A DNA stretch of 64,000 nucleotides from Gigantopelta aegis (Eukaryota; Mollusca; Gastropoda; Neomphalida; Peltospiridae): contig NC_054704.1 in assembly GCF_016097555.1 (NCBI RefSeq), positions 44,942,937 through 45,006,936 of the forward strand. Reading direction: 5' to 3'. Shown piece by piece: positions 1-12,700 of the stretch. The translations under genes were made by a program, and so were the position numbers. Numbering within the stretch: the stretch's first letter is position 1; each line of letters opens with the position of its first letter. Below the pieces are notes generated by a model, which saw only the letters and a program-made list of their open reading frames with translations, was not told the origin of the DNA and searched no databases.

Positions 1-114
1 TATCTGCGTATGGATCATTTGCTTGAAGACATGAATCAGCACACAGCCAATTACAACAAGAATGACGCCTAGGACTCCGCAGACTATCGAACAGATAAGA
101 GATTTCTTGGCCAT
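1..114 (-). CDS. CD36/scavenger receptor class B-like protein, first exon (partial)
   Basis: Reading the minus strand from an ATG at 114, the frame stays open for 38 codons to the window edge. The start MAKKSLICSI is followed by a hydrophobic segment (about residues 7-28, VCGVLGVILVVIGCVLIHV) and then KQMIHTQI. A short basic cytosolic N-terminus, one membrane helix and a following 'I-x-x-Q-[IV]' is the usual opening of CD36, SR-B and LIMP-2 proteins, which bind lipids or lysosomal enzymes through a large extracellular loop. That loop would lie outside the window, so the assignment rests on the N-terminus alone. It could be another single-pass or multi-pass membrane protein. The sequence 115-240 would be its 5' UTR or promoter. 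Confidence 0.5.
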   Translation of the reverse strand, partial: MAKKSLICSIVCGVLGVILVVIGCVLIHVFKQMIHTQI

Positions 115-257
115 TTTACGTTGAGCAGGAAACCTCGTGACAGTCCAAACTCCACTCGCGTAATAAACAAAACAAAAGGGGACGATACTCTATATTCCAT
201 TTCGAAGTGATGGGTTGCATACTACTAAAAATGCGAGTATTGTGCTAAATTTAATTT

Positions 258-562
258 ATTTTTGTTTAACGACACCACTAGAGCACATTGATTTATTAAT
301 CATTAGCTATTAGATGTCAAATATTTGCTAATTTTAACATATATTCTTAGAGAAAAAGCCCGCTACATTGTTCTATTAGTAGCAAGGGATCTTTTATACG
401 CACCATCCCATAGACAGGATAGCACATACCACAGCCTTTGATGCACCAGTCGTGGCTGGAGTGAGAAATGGTCCAATGGGTCCACTGACGGGGATTGATC
501 CCAAACCGACTGCACATCAAGCAAGCCCTTTACCACTGGGCTACGTCTTGCCCCCTCCCCCC
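258..562 (-). mobile_element. tRNA-derived SINE (head 2, tail b)
   Basis: On the minus strand a tRNA-like head (GGGATCAATCCC B-box region near 490-505; 'tagcccagtggtaaa'-like A-box region near 530-546) is followed by the shared core (aagggatcttttata, inverted, near 384-400) and tail b (tttaacgacaccactaga, inverted, at 266-283). Several per cent diverged from the younger copies in this window. Confidence 0.8.
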
Positions 563-706
563 ATCCATAATGTCAGGAAGCTAACAATGATACCAACATT
601 CAACCCTTTATTAGTGACTTTTAATCCCACACAATATTTTTGTATTTTATACAGAACTGTTAGATGTGAATTAAATTATCGGTAGATCTAAAATGGTATG
701 TGTTCC

Positions 707-1170
707 TTCATTCATTTCATTTATTTTCATGCTTATATCCAATTAAGGTTCAAGCACGCTGTCCTGGGCACACACACAGCTATCTGTCCAGGACAGTGAG
801 CTAGTTGTTAATTGTTAGTGGTTAGTGAGAGAAGAGGGTGTCAGTGGCAGATCCAGAAAATCCATTTGGGGGGGGGGGGGGGGGGGGGGGGCCAGTGACA
901 TGAGGTGAAATGCCAAAGGAACTTTGGGGGAGATTTGGAAGGGGATTGTAAAAAAAATGTAAATTAATATATAATAAAATTATAACCATCGCAAAATTTA
1001 GAGGAGAGGGCCCAGGCCCCCCTAGATTCACCTCTGGGTGTAGTGGTCTTACACCTACCCATTGAGTCGTTAAAACTCGCTCTACCTGGGAGCCGGTACA
1101 GGGCTGCGAACCTGATACCTACCAGCCTGAAGTCTGATGGCTTAATCACAACACCTCTGACAGCAGTGTC
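707..1170 (-). mobile_element. tRNA-derived SINE of a second body type, split by a MITE
   Basis: The same element as the intact plus-strand copy at 14,145-14,407: head 1 (GTGATTAAGCCATC, GGTTCGCAGCCC), then 'gagttttaacgactca', 'gggtaggtgtaa', then 'tgtccaggacag'. It is flanked by ATGTGTTCC at 698-706 and 1171-1179 as target-site duplication. A 195-bp MITE (842-1036) sits inside it. Confidence 0.8.
842..1036. mobile_element. CAG...CTG-ended MITE with poly-G tract
   Basis: The ends CAGTGGCAGATCCAG and (inverted) CAGAGGTGAATCTAG form imperfect terminal inverted repeats. GGTGT is duplicated at 837-841 and 1037-1041. A run of more than 20 G follows the left end. The insertion interrupts a SINE, so it is younger than that SINE. 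The 5-bp duplication and CAG ends suggest a hAT-like element, which is inference. Confidence 0.7.
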
Positions 1171-1179
1171 ATGTGTTCC

Positions 1180-2203
1180 CTTTTTTTTCCCCATCAGTGT
1201 TCTAATATTAATAAATTGTGTCAAACTGGTTTTAACATAAAAACAAAAGCAAAGTATTTTCAATGCATGTTTAATTTATTGGTTTATATTTTACTGGTAA
1301 GCAGTTAAGACATACTGGAAATGTGACTAGGCTTGCACATATATACACACACAATACTCATATTTAAATAATAATAATAACTAAATTTTAGATCTCTGAA
1401 AGACAACCCATATTTACTTTCAAACTATAATGTATTATACACAACGTCATGTCTCAATTAAATATAACAAGGCCTAAAAAAAAAAATATGTCCATTTCTG
1501 GTTTCCAGACCTACATGTACACTAATTTTATGTAGCGACCTTGAAATGTTTTGAAGCAAAAATAACAAAAAACTTCTTTTTTTTTTTCTTTTTTTAAATC
1601 ATGATCCTTGATTTTTTGCAATGAGCAAACTAGATTCAGAACACCTCCACTGATTAGTTTCTCGCTTTGATTTGATTAAAAAAAAGAAAAAAGTACCTAC
1701 ATGTACCTACCCTATTTTTTTCAAGGATGAAACCTGAAACATACGTATATTTTTTTAAGGCCTAATAACACAGCTGTCTTTTTAAAAATTATATATAGAT
1801 ACCCATCACATTACACATTAACATAAAATATTGTATATTAAATTATTAATGTACTTTATACATACTTCCACTGAAGATACTTGTTCAATAGATTTCTATC
1901 ATTCTATGCACAGTATTAGTTGTAATCCATGTACAAAATGTGTCGTGTCTTGGTTGCAACCTTATATAGCTGTTTGGCAGTAATGCTAATATGAATAAAT
2001 GTTATTATTCAGATTCATGCATTTTCGTTTCATTGGGGCAAAAATCAGCCACTCTCCCCCCCCCCCCACCCCAACCCCGCCCTCTTTACAAAAATGGCAG
2101 TCAATATGCCTATGAATCTAACAACAATTAAAACATTTAAAAAAATTTTTTAGCAAGTCAAAGAATTTGACTATGACTACAATGTATGTTATAAACAGAT
2201 CCA
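1180..2203. other. Intergenic AT-rich DNA, nothing recognised
   Basis: AT-rich sequence with A/T homopolymer runs and a C-rich run near 2057-2080. No supported gene or mobile element with clear ends. Confidence 0.5.
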
Positions 2204-2323
2204 GGGGCCTAATTCACTAAACTCTCGCAACTTTGCGATCTCGCAGTGTAATGCTAAAAGACTTACAAAGAGGATACTTTGTTGTCTAGCAGAGCCTAAG
2301 AGACCTTTGTTAATTAGGCCACA
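2204..2323. mobile_element. Palindromic MITE (GGGGCCTAATTCAC family), copy 1
   Basis: Starts ggggcctaattcac and ends with its inverted form gttaattaggcc. The interior is shared with the copy at 35,728-35,846 (gcgatctcgcagtgtaatgc, agcctaagagacctttgt). Confidence 0.8.
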
Positions 2324-2485
2324 GGACTACATCTAGAGATGTATGGGGGGAAATAACTAATTACTTTTCAGCAAAATTGTATTAAAAAGATGATAAATAA
2401 TATCATGGCCTGTTTCCACTTAAATGTTTCATTTTTACACACATAAAACTTGCTAACAAAAAACATTACATTTGTTATAATAGTT

Positions 2486-2646
2486 CAGGGCCGTAGCTAG
2501 GATTTTTTGTTGGGGGGAGGGGGGGGGGCAACTTAGTAGTTAATAGTCCAAATCTCCTTGAATGGTTAAGAAAATAATTTTATTTAAGTTTCTATAATTT
2601 TACCCCCCCCCTGCCCTCCCCACTTTCCCCGCTAGCTATGGCACTG
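2486..2646. mobile_element. CAG...CTG-ended MITE
   Basis: Terminal inverted repeats CAGGGCCGTAGCTAGG and (inverted right end) CAGTGCCATAGCTAGC, with TAGTT duplicated at 2481-2485 and 2647-2651. The interior is G-rich on the left and C-rich on the right, so the whole element can fold back. Confidence 0.75.
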
Positions 2647-3117
2647 TAGTTATAATGATAAAGTTTCCACTAGAGCAAAGTGTTAAAAATATACATACTG
2701 CAACACAACATAAAATGTTTTGAATGTGAAAAAACCCAACTTTCTGGTAAGTTTCATGATGCACACTCTTTTATTTGGCCAATGGGATTCCTGGATTTGG
2801 ATCAGGCCATCATGATTGCATTAGCCATCCTGCATTTATGGCTACAATAGAAATAGCTGACTGGTGCCTTCAACACCGCATGTTTTTGGTAGGTCATTTC
2901 ACGACACATGAGATTCTTAGATGGAAACAGGCCTGGATCATTACAAATATAAACATGACCAAAAAAATGGGGAAGTGCATGGAATCCAGCAATGTATTAC
3001 TCAATACTTCAATGATTTCTTTGTATTTTATATACTTTGATTTACATGAACTGACTAATTAATTGTCTTTGATAGACAGACATTTACATAGATTTATACA
3101 TAGATAGATATGATAAC

Positions 3118-3215
3118 ATAAAAAGCCAGACAGAGAGGCATACATAGAAATAGAGAGAGACAGAGAAAGAGACAGACAGACAGATAGAGAGCGACAGAGA
3201 CAGAGAGACATAGAT
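3118..3215. repeat. (GA/GACA)n simple repeat
   Basis: Purine-rich imperfect repeats of gaga and gaca. On the minus strand this gives a meaningless Leu/Ser/Cys-rich open frame. Confidence 0.8.
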
Positions 3216-3833
3216 AAAGACATTCTATTATAAAATATAAATACAACTGCCTGAATTCAAACAGTGAAAAATACTGGCAAACATGGACAAGCTTAACTAG
3301 CACAAGAATAAGTTCTGTGGATTCATTGAGCTACCTTTCTATTTACAGTACTTGTACATGTTTTGACAGTGCATAACAATACAGCTGGGTATTACGAACA
3401 TGAGTTTTATATTCAATTGTTTTCCACATCATTGGCTTTATAATATATACATGTTGTTATGGAAAACAAAAATCACAACCTTCAAGATCATATTCAAAAC
3501 ATGAATTTTCTATTCACATTTTCAGTTACTTTACAGAATTTCATCTGTAATCTGTATCCACTGTAACCTGAATGTTTTAATTTTAAAATATATATTTATT
3601 TAGGTTAGGCTAGGTACATGTACCTCCCTAACCATATTTTGATTTTTAAAATGACATCATATACAGTGGAACCACATTAATTTGGACAGTATGTCTTTTT
3701 CCTACAAGTGTCCAGAGTAACGAATTTCCATGGTACTGAATCATACCTGAATACTTATTTGGCAAATCAATAAAAATAATGAAGCAAATATTGATCAGAT
3801 CTGTTAAAGAAAAATAATTCTCTATTTAGATTT

Positions 3834-4105
3834 TATGCTCCGCAAGGCTCAATGGGTAGGTGTAAACCACTTGCACCGACCAGTGATCCATAACTGGTTC
3901 AACAAAGGCCATGGTTTGTGCTATCCTGCCTGTGGGAAGCGCAAATAAAAGATCCCTTGCTGCTAATCGGAAGAGTAGCCCATGTAGTGGCGACAGCGGG
4001 TTCCCTCTCCAAATCTGTGTGGTCCTTAACCATATGTCTGACGCCATATAACCGTAAATAAAATGTGTTGAGTGCGTCGTTAAATAAAACATTTCTTTCT
4101 TTCTT
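3834..4105 (+). mobile_element. SINE (head 1 truncated, tail a)
   Basis: A 5'-truncated copy beginning in 'gctccgcaaggctcaatggg', followed by the core and tail a (ccttaaccatatgtctgacg, gtgttgagtgcgtcgttaaa) and a (TTTC)n end. The target-site duplication TCTATTTAGATTT is at 3821-3833 and 4106-4118. Confidence 0.9.
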
Positions 4106-4359
4106 TCTATTTAGATTTCAAGACAGCAATTAAATTTTTGAAGTTATTTCTTGAATTTTTAAATTTATTTTTACCAACATTTTTCTTTCAATTTAAAGTC
4201 TGTGTTAGTTGTTTACTGGTGTTTAGCCTACTGGCTATGGTTGAATGAACTTGGAGCAAGTTGTACTGTTTTTTTCAAATTAAATAATCTGTTAAAAGAA
4301 ATTACATCTGGTCAAATGAAGCAAACTGTCTTTATTTTTTACACTTTGTTTTGAATAGT

Positions 4360-4763
4360 AAAAAGTAAAGTAAAGTTTGTTTTATTTAACGATGCCACTA
4401 GAGCACATTGATTTTTTATCTTATCGGCTATTGGATGTCAAACATATGGTCATTCTGACACTGGTTTTTTTTTAGATGAAACCTGCTGTCACCACATAGG
4501 CTACTCTTTTACGACAGGCAGCAAGGGATATTTTATTTGCGCTTCCCACAGGCAGAATAGCACAAACCGTGGCCCTTGTTGAACCAGTTATGGATCACTG
4601 ATCGGTGCAAGTGGTTTACACCTACCTATTGAGCCTTGCGGAGCACTCACTCAGAGTATGGAGTCGGTATCTGGATTAAAAATCCCATGCCTCAACTGGA
4701 ATCCGAACCCAGTACCTACCAGCCTGTAGACCGATGGCCTAACCACGACGCCACCGAGACCGG
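4360..4763 (-). mobile_element. SINE (head 1, tail b)
   Basis: A full-length mosaic: head 1 (inverted: GGCGTCGTGGTTAGGCC, GGGTTCGGATTCC), shared core, then tail b (gatgccactagagcacattg, inverted). The duplication TGTTTTGAATAGT is at 4347-4359 and 4764-4776. Head 1 joined to tail b differs from the head 1/tail a copies at 13,401 and 34,732. Confidence 0.9.
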
Positions 4764-5081
4764 TGTTTTGAATAGTGACCATCCGGTACCGGAAACTGAA
4801 TATCCAGATAAACGAACACATTTACAGAATGTAGAGTTCATTTTGTATTTCGGCTGTCCATAAGGTGGGGCTTTCAGACTATTGGAGTCCAAATGATTGA
4901 GATCTCACTGTATTACAATACATGGTATAATTTGAAAAAAAAATCCCCAAAAAATCAGTATTTCAATATGTCATCAATGTGAAAAAAAGGATGAGGATTG
5001 GTATCAAAATAAAAATAATACACAGCAGCCATGCAAATATGATAATAGAGAAATGATGCAATTAAACATACAAATAATATA

Positions 5082-5867
5082 CAGTGAAACTTCTCTAAAC
5101 CAGACATCCAAGGGACCAATACGTTGTCAGGTTTATAGGGGTTTGCATTGATGCAAAACTCTTTCGTATGTTTCCGCTGCTGTCCTATTCACATTCGGCT
5201 TTATATACATTTGTATGTATTGAAGATGAATCCAACTGTTAAAAATCCAATAAAGAACCGTTTTATGATTTTAACCTTATCACCGAATGATAGTTCAATA
5301 CGGTGAAGTATATCTGGACATTCCATATTTGTAAATCGATATGGCAACGAAATGCTAACATCTGTTTGATACCAAAAAACCCACATTACTTTTACTTACA
5401 CTTTATTTTGCTAAATAACGGTTTTAAAACAAAATCAAATTCAAATTCTAATATAGAAAGACAGTGGATTAAATTCATTGTTCTTTTATCTATCCTTGAA
5501 GCAAACTACAAATATGTTTGTTATGGATATCAAAGCTGTCACTTGATCATTAATTGCTTAATTGTTATTTACCAACTATAGCCAGTTATATGTAACGTAA
5601 CATCTAGTAGCTACCCTGGGCATGAGTATATTGCACCGGCTATGTTCGCAGTCAGGTAATCCGATTGTCTGGTTTTCAGAGGTACAAACTGCACTAAATA
5701 AAGAGTTTGGGACTGAATTATCTGTCCGGTGTTCAGTTTAAAGAGGTTTCCGGTTTAGAGAGGTAAACTTTAGTGTTAAAAGATGCGAAAATCACGGGAC
5801 CATGGAAAATGTCTGGTTTTGAGAGAATTCCTGTTTAGAGAGGGTCCAGTCTTGAGGGGTTTCACGT
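5082..5867. mobile_element. pogo/Tc1-like non-autonomous element
   Basis: Left end TA|CAGTGAAACTTCTCTAAACC and right end, inverted, CACGTGAAACCCCTCAAGAC..CTCTCTAAACAGG are related terminal inverted repeats. A fragment of the same right end occurs at 37,752-37,873. The interior has no transposase-like frame. Confidence 0.6.
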
Positions 5868-7299
5868 GACAATGAAATTATAGATGGCTATTACCATGTG
5901 CTATAAATATTATGTGACCTAAACAAGATGATACTAAAGCCTAAGACTATTTTTTCTCACTTTTTTCTTACATGGGAAGTGAAGTGTCAATTTTACTAAA
6001 ACTGTGTCAAGATGTGACCTAGATTGTAAATAATATTTAAAGGAAATAAAACGACATATTGTAGGAAGAAAAAAAAGCTGTTGAAATATTACAAATGCAT
6101 AATAATTTTATAAATATTGTTGCTAATTGAAAAGAACCAATTTAGAAAAAACCTTACAAACACTTTGCATGTACATGTATTACAAAGAGCGTAGATTTGA
6201 TAAATTTCAAATATGTACCAATTAAATTAAAATATACTTTCATATTCCACTGTACCATTTATTGGTTTTCTATAATACAATTTCAAGCCTTGTAAAGTTA
6301 CTTTCCGACATCAGTATAATACACTATACTTGAGACTGAAACTAAGTTATTTTTAAACAATTGCATTTCATTAACGTGTTGAAATAATCATAATATATTT
6401 CAGTACATCTGTATCAGGATGCAGAATACAGGGAATGAATGAATGAATGTTTAATGACACCATAGCACAAAAAATACATCGGCTATTGGGTGTCAAACAG
6501 AATACAGGGAGACAATTTCACTATTAGTGATTATCATTCATGAGGAATAAGTTTGGATTAAAAATATTATGCAAGCACCTGGTCAGCAAAATAAATATTT
6601 TTAAAAACCACACATTAATAACAATCATTTATAAAATTATAAAATGTGCTATTATATTCCAAAACATAAAATATTTTCTACACAAAACAATGTTTTTCAC
6701 AAATATTTGTTTTATCATTCTTGAAACTGAGACAAAGCGATATTATATATTTTGTAAACTCAGTCCTAGATTTTTAAATTTATTATGATTAATCAATACT
6801 ATACCTGTTAGTAATCGTACAATTTTTCGCTTACTACACAAAACAATTTAAAGAACACAAATGTTTTTATGGCATATATGTTACTAGGTAACCATAATTA
6901 TGAAAAATATTTTCAGTTACTTAGAAACAATACATCATTATTCTTCCATTCTTCAATACTGCCATTTCCACAGTACATCACAATTTTTAGATTCCTTAAA
7001 TTGTACAACAGGCTATATTTAAAAAAGTGATTTTGTTGTTTGCATTTTTGGCACATGTAAATGAATCACCGAGTTAAAACCAGGATACTGCTAACAACAG
7101 TTTAGACTAAAACCAAATGTAAATTAAAATAAAAGAATATTGAAACATCAGCCAGAAATGTTAAGTCCATGTCAATACTCTTTACAAATCCTATTTAACG
7201 GCCATAGTTCATACAAACGATATACAGAATCAATGTTTGTTTCTTTTGAAAGTCTAAAGTCACACACAGCTTGTAAACAATATACACATGTAATTACTT
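5868..7299. other. AT-rich intergenic DNA with one SINE-tail fragment
   Basis: No gene supported. A short (GAAT)n stretch followed by 'gtttaatgacacc' and 'atcggctattgggtgtcaaa' at 6,432-6,500 is a fragment of a SINE tail like that at 61,205-61,290. The rest is AT-rich with no recognised feature. Confidence 0.5.
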
Positions 7300-7663
7300 T
7301 TAAAGGAACAGACCCTAGTTTCAGTCCATGAAAATTAACACTAAGTTTTGTTAATCTACAAACCTGTAACACATTTGGATAAAGTTACAATTGAGTGAAA
7401 CAAGAGTCTGTGACTTTGAAATGGTGAAATACCCTCTACAATTAGTCTAAAACTCAACTCCATAACTGTTACCTGTCAGACGCATGTGCATTTTTAAAAA
7501 TATGAGAAATGCATTTTGTGATGACCAAAAACACTTCAAATGTAATTAAATGGATAATCTAAACAATAATATCTAAGTAAAGTATGATTTTAGTTATCAA
7601 AAACGGCTCTATAATAGAAAAAATATGCCTTAGTGATTTAAAAACTAGGGTATGTCCCTTTAA
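7300..7663. mobile_element. TTAA-flanked MITE, copy 1
   Basis: Begins TTAAAGGAACAGACCCTAGT and ends with inverted TTAAAGGGACATACCCTAGT. TTAA at both ends suggests a TTAA target duplication (piggyBac- or Kolobok-like, inferred). The same 360-bp sequence occurs inverted at 51,105-51,463, and an 809-bp relative lies at 26,321-27,129. Confidence 0.8.
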
Positions 7664-8149
7664 TAACAAACAAAAGCAAGAAAAACTCATTTAACTTATT
7701 GAAAGGCTTTGCTAAACATCTGTATCACATCAGTACAAAGAGAAAAATCCATCTTTATTTATCCACACACATGTAAATGAAAACAAAGTTATTACTTGAT
7801 TTCTATTGTCATTAAAATGTATGTTTTACAAGCATCGAAATAAGTCAAGAATGGTTGATCAGGTTACCAAGAGGTACCATATTTTCCGGCCTATTATACA
7901 CTGGTGTATAAACCGCACCCCTTGTTTTTAGACCAAGTAACTAAACGTCAAGGAACCTTACTTTATTCTTAACAAATTTGTTTTTTATCAAACCAAAAGC
8001 ACCACAATCTAAATTCTGATCAATTGTGTGCTGTTTAATTATAAATTACACACAGAGATATCATTGCAACGAGACCAGTGATATGAATAAGAAAGTACTA
8101 GCGTATTTGTGAAAAGATTCTATTAGGAACTGTAAACTTCATAAATGTA

Positions 8150-8680
8150 TGGTAATCTATAGGTAACCTGTGAAATAACCTAGAGGTAACCTAAAGAATA
8201 ATCTATAGATAGGCCTATCCTAAAGAATAATAACCTACAGGTAACCTAAACAGTAACCTATAGGTAACCTAAAGAGTAACCTATAGGTAACCTAAAGAAT
8301 AACCTATAGGTAACCTAAAGAATAACCTATAGGTAACCCAAAGAATAACCTATAGGTAACCTAAAGAGTACCCTATAGGTAACTCAAAGAATAACCTATA
8401 GGTAACTCAAAGAATAACCTATAGGTAACCTGAAGAATAACCTATAGGTAACCTAAAGAGTACCCTATAGGTAACCCAAAGAATAACCTATAGGTAACCT
8501 AAAGAGTACCCTATAGGTAACCCAAAGAATAACCTATAGGTAACCTGAAGAATAACCTATAGGTAACCTAAAGAGTACCCTATAGGTAACCCAAAGAATA
8601 GCCTATAGGTAACCCAAAGAATAACCTATAGGTAACCTAAAAAGTAACCTAAATGTAACCTAAAGAGTAACCTAGACGTT
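8150..8680. repeat. 23-bp minisatellite (about 22 copies)
   Basis: Tandem units of aacctataggtaacctaaag + aat (23 bp), with recurring variant units (…gagtacc…, …aaccc…, …ctgaag…). The variants alternate in blocks of three to five units, a simple higher-order pattern. Confidence 0.95.
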
Positions 8681-8689
8681 ACCAGCCCT

Positions 8690-9742
8690 GTTATTTATGG
8701 TAACCATTACAGGGGTTACCACAGGTTGTTTATTTCAATGCCTGTTTTATATTGCACCACAATGCGTAGTAGGTTTTTTTACGTCTCTCCATCTACAAAA
8801 CATAGCAAAGCAATCTTTTGCTCTCCTGATAATAATTCCAGGTGAGACTTCAAATAAGGATGGTTATTCAACATGTCTCAACAACAAGCAACATAAAATA
8901 CCAAATAATAAAGTTATATGATGGAAGGCGAGTGTAGAAACACCTCCCACTTTCCATCTTTGGGCGAGTATGAGACAAGGGTGAGCGACTGCTCGTGTCT
9001 GATAGAGAGGCGCCTTCGGACAATTTCACAAAGCTTTGTAAGTTTATGTCTGCGACTAGCAGTTATACCAGGCATACATTTACAAGTGTTTGACATCTAT
9101 TGCACTAAGAAAATTACAGCATTAAGGAAAATGGTGCATTTTAAGGAAAAAAGTAAATGAAATATGTGTATTTCTAACTATATTTGTTGTGCTATAACAG
9201 TAATAGGAATTGTGGTTTAGTCGTAGATTTACATTTAGGTACAAAACCAGGTTTACGATGTTTAGTGAAATTGGACCCTGGTTCTTATTAATACTACACG
9301 GACATGAAAATAGTTTCATATTATTGGAACGCTTAATGTACACTACACATAAACATGTTACTCAGTTTATTTCTCTGTTATTTCTTCAAACAGACAAATA
9401 AACTGTCAGGGTTTTTTTCATTAGAAAATTCCAGTTTAGATGTTTAAAAGCACATAATGTTGATGCAAAAATATTAATAATTATAACAATATTATTTGCC
9501 AATATGCTGTATTCTACATCATAACAAAGCAATATGATTGCATCAATATACAAAATCACAAACAATAAAATAGCATTCGTTCATCTCAACAGAAAAGCAT
9601 TCAGTAAATGAAACTGGAGACTTGTCCCCCTAGCCAAACATCACTTTATACTGTGTCATTCTTCTATTCGTTTTCATTTCTATTTCATCCAAAATGCCCG
9701 GGTTCATTATCTCAGCATCTGTCCCACAATATCACCCTCTAA
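8690..9742. other. VPS37A 3' flank and probable 3' UTR
   Basis: No further gene seen. The part just below 9,743 would be transcribed as VPS37A 3' UTR up to the candidate poly(A) signal at 9,366-9,371. Confidence 0.45.
9366..9371 (-). promoter_or_regulatory. Candidate VPS37A polyadenylation signal
   Basis: AATAAA on the minus strand about 370 nt past the VPS37A stop codon. A GU-rich stretch (TGTTTATGTGTAGTG) lies 15-30 nt downstream, where a downstream element is expected. Other signals further away cannot be excluded. Confidence 0.4.
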
Positions 9743-12700
9743 TCAATTAAAATATAGATCCTGAGCCATTACAATCTGGTTCAATTTTTCTTCTTTTGCT
9801 TTCCGTTTGTGGCATAACTAAAATTAAAAGAAACAAAAATAAGAAAGCTGTACACATTTGCAAATTTATATCAAGCTAGAGTAAAACCCAGGGGCAGCAC
9901 AGTGGTAAAAATAGTGGTACGGCTTGAGGTTGCCAGACTCTCCTTTCAAATTCACCTATGAAGACAGATACAACAAATATAACCCATAAAAGAAAAAGTG
10001 GTACGGCCATGCTGTACCTCTTTGAAAAGTGGTATGGCCATCGGTCGTACCATCTGCACTGCTCATGAAAAACTGTTTAATGCAGGCTTTGTTATACATG
10101 AATATTTATTTAAACATTGTTTATTGATATTAAATAAAGACACTGATTAAATAAGACTGAATATCTCCTACTGAAAATATGTCTTATAAAAATATAGTTT
10201 GTAAAAACGTGGATACTAAAGCAGAATAAATTTAGAAAAACATAAATATTTAATATCTCGTAAGCTTTGATTTTTATTTTAACGAGAGCACACTATCCAC
10301 TCAGTACTAGATATTGTTAAGAGTCACAATAATATGTACCTGCAGGTTGAAATTAGAGAATACTCAACGAGCTACGTGTCCGAGGCAATACCGCTTATCT
10401 TGCACGAGTGATTTGATGACAACATCAATTCACGAGTGCAAGATAAACAGTATTGCCAAGTAGCGAGTTGGGTATTCTATTTATTACCCATTATCAATCT
10501 TGATCATTTTATGAAAGATTTTCAAACGATACTGTTATTGAAAGCAAGTTTGCATTGCGTCATAGCTGTGATGTACGTATCGCTGATGACGTAAGTTAGT
10601 TGTTGACATGGATACAAAATAGTTACAGTTGTTTGTTGTTGCCCAACAGTTGTGATGTCAAATCCTATCATTAAGCTCTGATTATGGAGTCAAAATGTAT
10701 CTAGGGGAAGAAATGGGGGTTTTCTTTCCATAGGAAAATATCACTTTTCTTTCCCCACTTCTAATAATAGTTATTAGTAATAATTATACTTACTGTTCTT
10801 TTTTGAAGGAATGACTGGATAAACGTTTCAATGTCAATTTTTTCTGAAAATGCAACATATATTGAATTACAGTATGAATAATATTGGAGTTTATTAAATT
10901 CTAAAATTTTAAAGCATTTCTTTGTGGAGGATAAAAGTAATAAAACATGAAAATAGAAATAAAACAAAGGGCCATTAGGTTGAGAACAATATAAATGTGT
11001 AAAGATATGTTAAACAACATGGAAAGTCTTGTGTCATGAGATAAATGGGTAAGTGGATCGCATGGTAGGTGGATGGTTTTGGATGGTTTTATGGATGGAT
11101 GGATGGATGGATGGATGGATGGAAAGGTTTGTTTTGTTTAATGACACTACTAGAGCACATTAATTAATTAATCATCGGCTATTTGATGTCAAACATCTGG
11201 CAATTCTGACATATAGTCTTAGAAAGTAAACCTGCTACCTTTTCATTAGTAGTAAGGGACAGGAAAGCACATACCACAGCCTTTGACCAGTTGGACCCAA
11301 ACAGTTGAATGGATGCACCGAAATGGTCCGATACTGCGACACAAGTGCTTCAGGCAAGCACTCTACCAACTGAGCTAAATCCTATGGATGGATGGATGGA
11401 TGGATGGATGTGGATGGATGGATGGATGAATAGAAGGATGGATGGATAGCCAGATGGACAAAAGAAAGACAGATGGATGTATATATCGATGGATAAACAT
11501 AACGCAGTGTGTTCCAGCAATTGAATCTAAATGCACCTGAACCATTCACTCATTGACAAAATATTAACGGCATATTTACACACAGACAGATCAACTTCCA
11601 TACCGCCCACATACTAAAAACCTACTATTCAACAAATCTTCTGCTATTTGTTCTGTTTCTTCCTCTGCTTCGAGAACGGCCACTTTGAGGTTTGTCTGGA
11701 TGTGGGTTGGATCGAACTCGTCTGCCAGCGTCATGTGACGTTCACAGTTCATCTCCAGAGATTCCTTCACCTCATCCAGCTCCTGACACTGCCCAAGTTA
11801 AAGTTAAAAGTTTGTTTTTCTTTAATGACACCACTAGAGCACATTAACAGGAATCTTTAAAGCTACATGTTCTCGTTATATCATGATAATGTGGATTCAG
11901 GGATAGCTCTGGATGAGTAAAACATTTCGCCAAATCATCTTAAAAAATGCTAAATCACTGTTATTTCCACCCAAAAAACCCATCAATTAGTACATGAAAT
12001 TTGTTTGTCAAATCAAAATAAAATTCGCCATTTGTTCCTAAAATTCGTAATAGGCAAATCTGGTGAGTAGCAGAGCTAGCCCTGGGGTTAATCAACACAT
12101 ATTAGGAATAAACAGGCCTGACAACCAGAACAAGTTGTGTCCAATGTCATGTTCTTATGAAATGAAATTTTAACATTTAAAAACAAAATCTGAAAAATCC
12201 AAGAATAATGCAATTTTATTTATGTATTTACTCAAATTATAATTATATCCATGTAATCCCCATTGGAAAAAAACCTAAGTTAAACAAGAATTCTGCAGAA
12301 CTAAGTGTCTTCTCTACCAATTAATTTCAAAACGTTTTTTTCACATGCATTGTGACAAGCATCCATAGGTGCAACTGTTACATAAATTTCATTGATGTAT
12401 GACTTATAGTGTGTGAGAATTTGAGCTAAATGTGAAATTTTAAACACTGAGCTGTTGAAAAAGTAAATTATACTTTAGACAGGTTTCACTATATTTCTAA
12501 TCTTACTTTCTGGAGAATGGCATTCTTCAGTTCCTCGAGGTTCGGTCGCTGCTGTAAGTTCTCCCCTACAAGCAACAGCGGGGCAAAATGTGAATAACAG
12601 TTACCTGGCCTGGTGCTTATAAAACTTTCATGGGCCCTGATTTTATAATTGATGTTACTGGCCTATAATATACTAAGAATAATCAATGAAAAACACAACA

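Larger units (their letters stand above)
3664..4910. mobile_element. Tc1/mariner- or pogo-like non-autonomous DNA transposon with two nested SINEs
   Basis: Left end TA|CAGTGGAACCACATTAA..TTTGGAC and right end, inverted, TA|CAGTGAGATCTCAATCATTTGGAC form terminal inverted repeats about 24 bp long with TA duplication, as expected for the Tc1/mariner/pogo superfamily. No transposase frame remains. Without the SINEs at 3,834-4,105 and 4,360-4,763 and their duplications the element would be about 550 bp. Confidence 0.7.

Noticed and set aside
7890-7960. Element with ttttccggcctattatacac
   Set aside because: It looks like a repeat fragment, but no second end or second copy is present in the window.
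9888-10070. MITE with ends caggggcagcacagtgg / ccatctgcactgctc
   Set aside because: The inverted similarity is weak and no target duplication could be defined.
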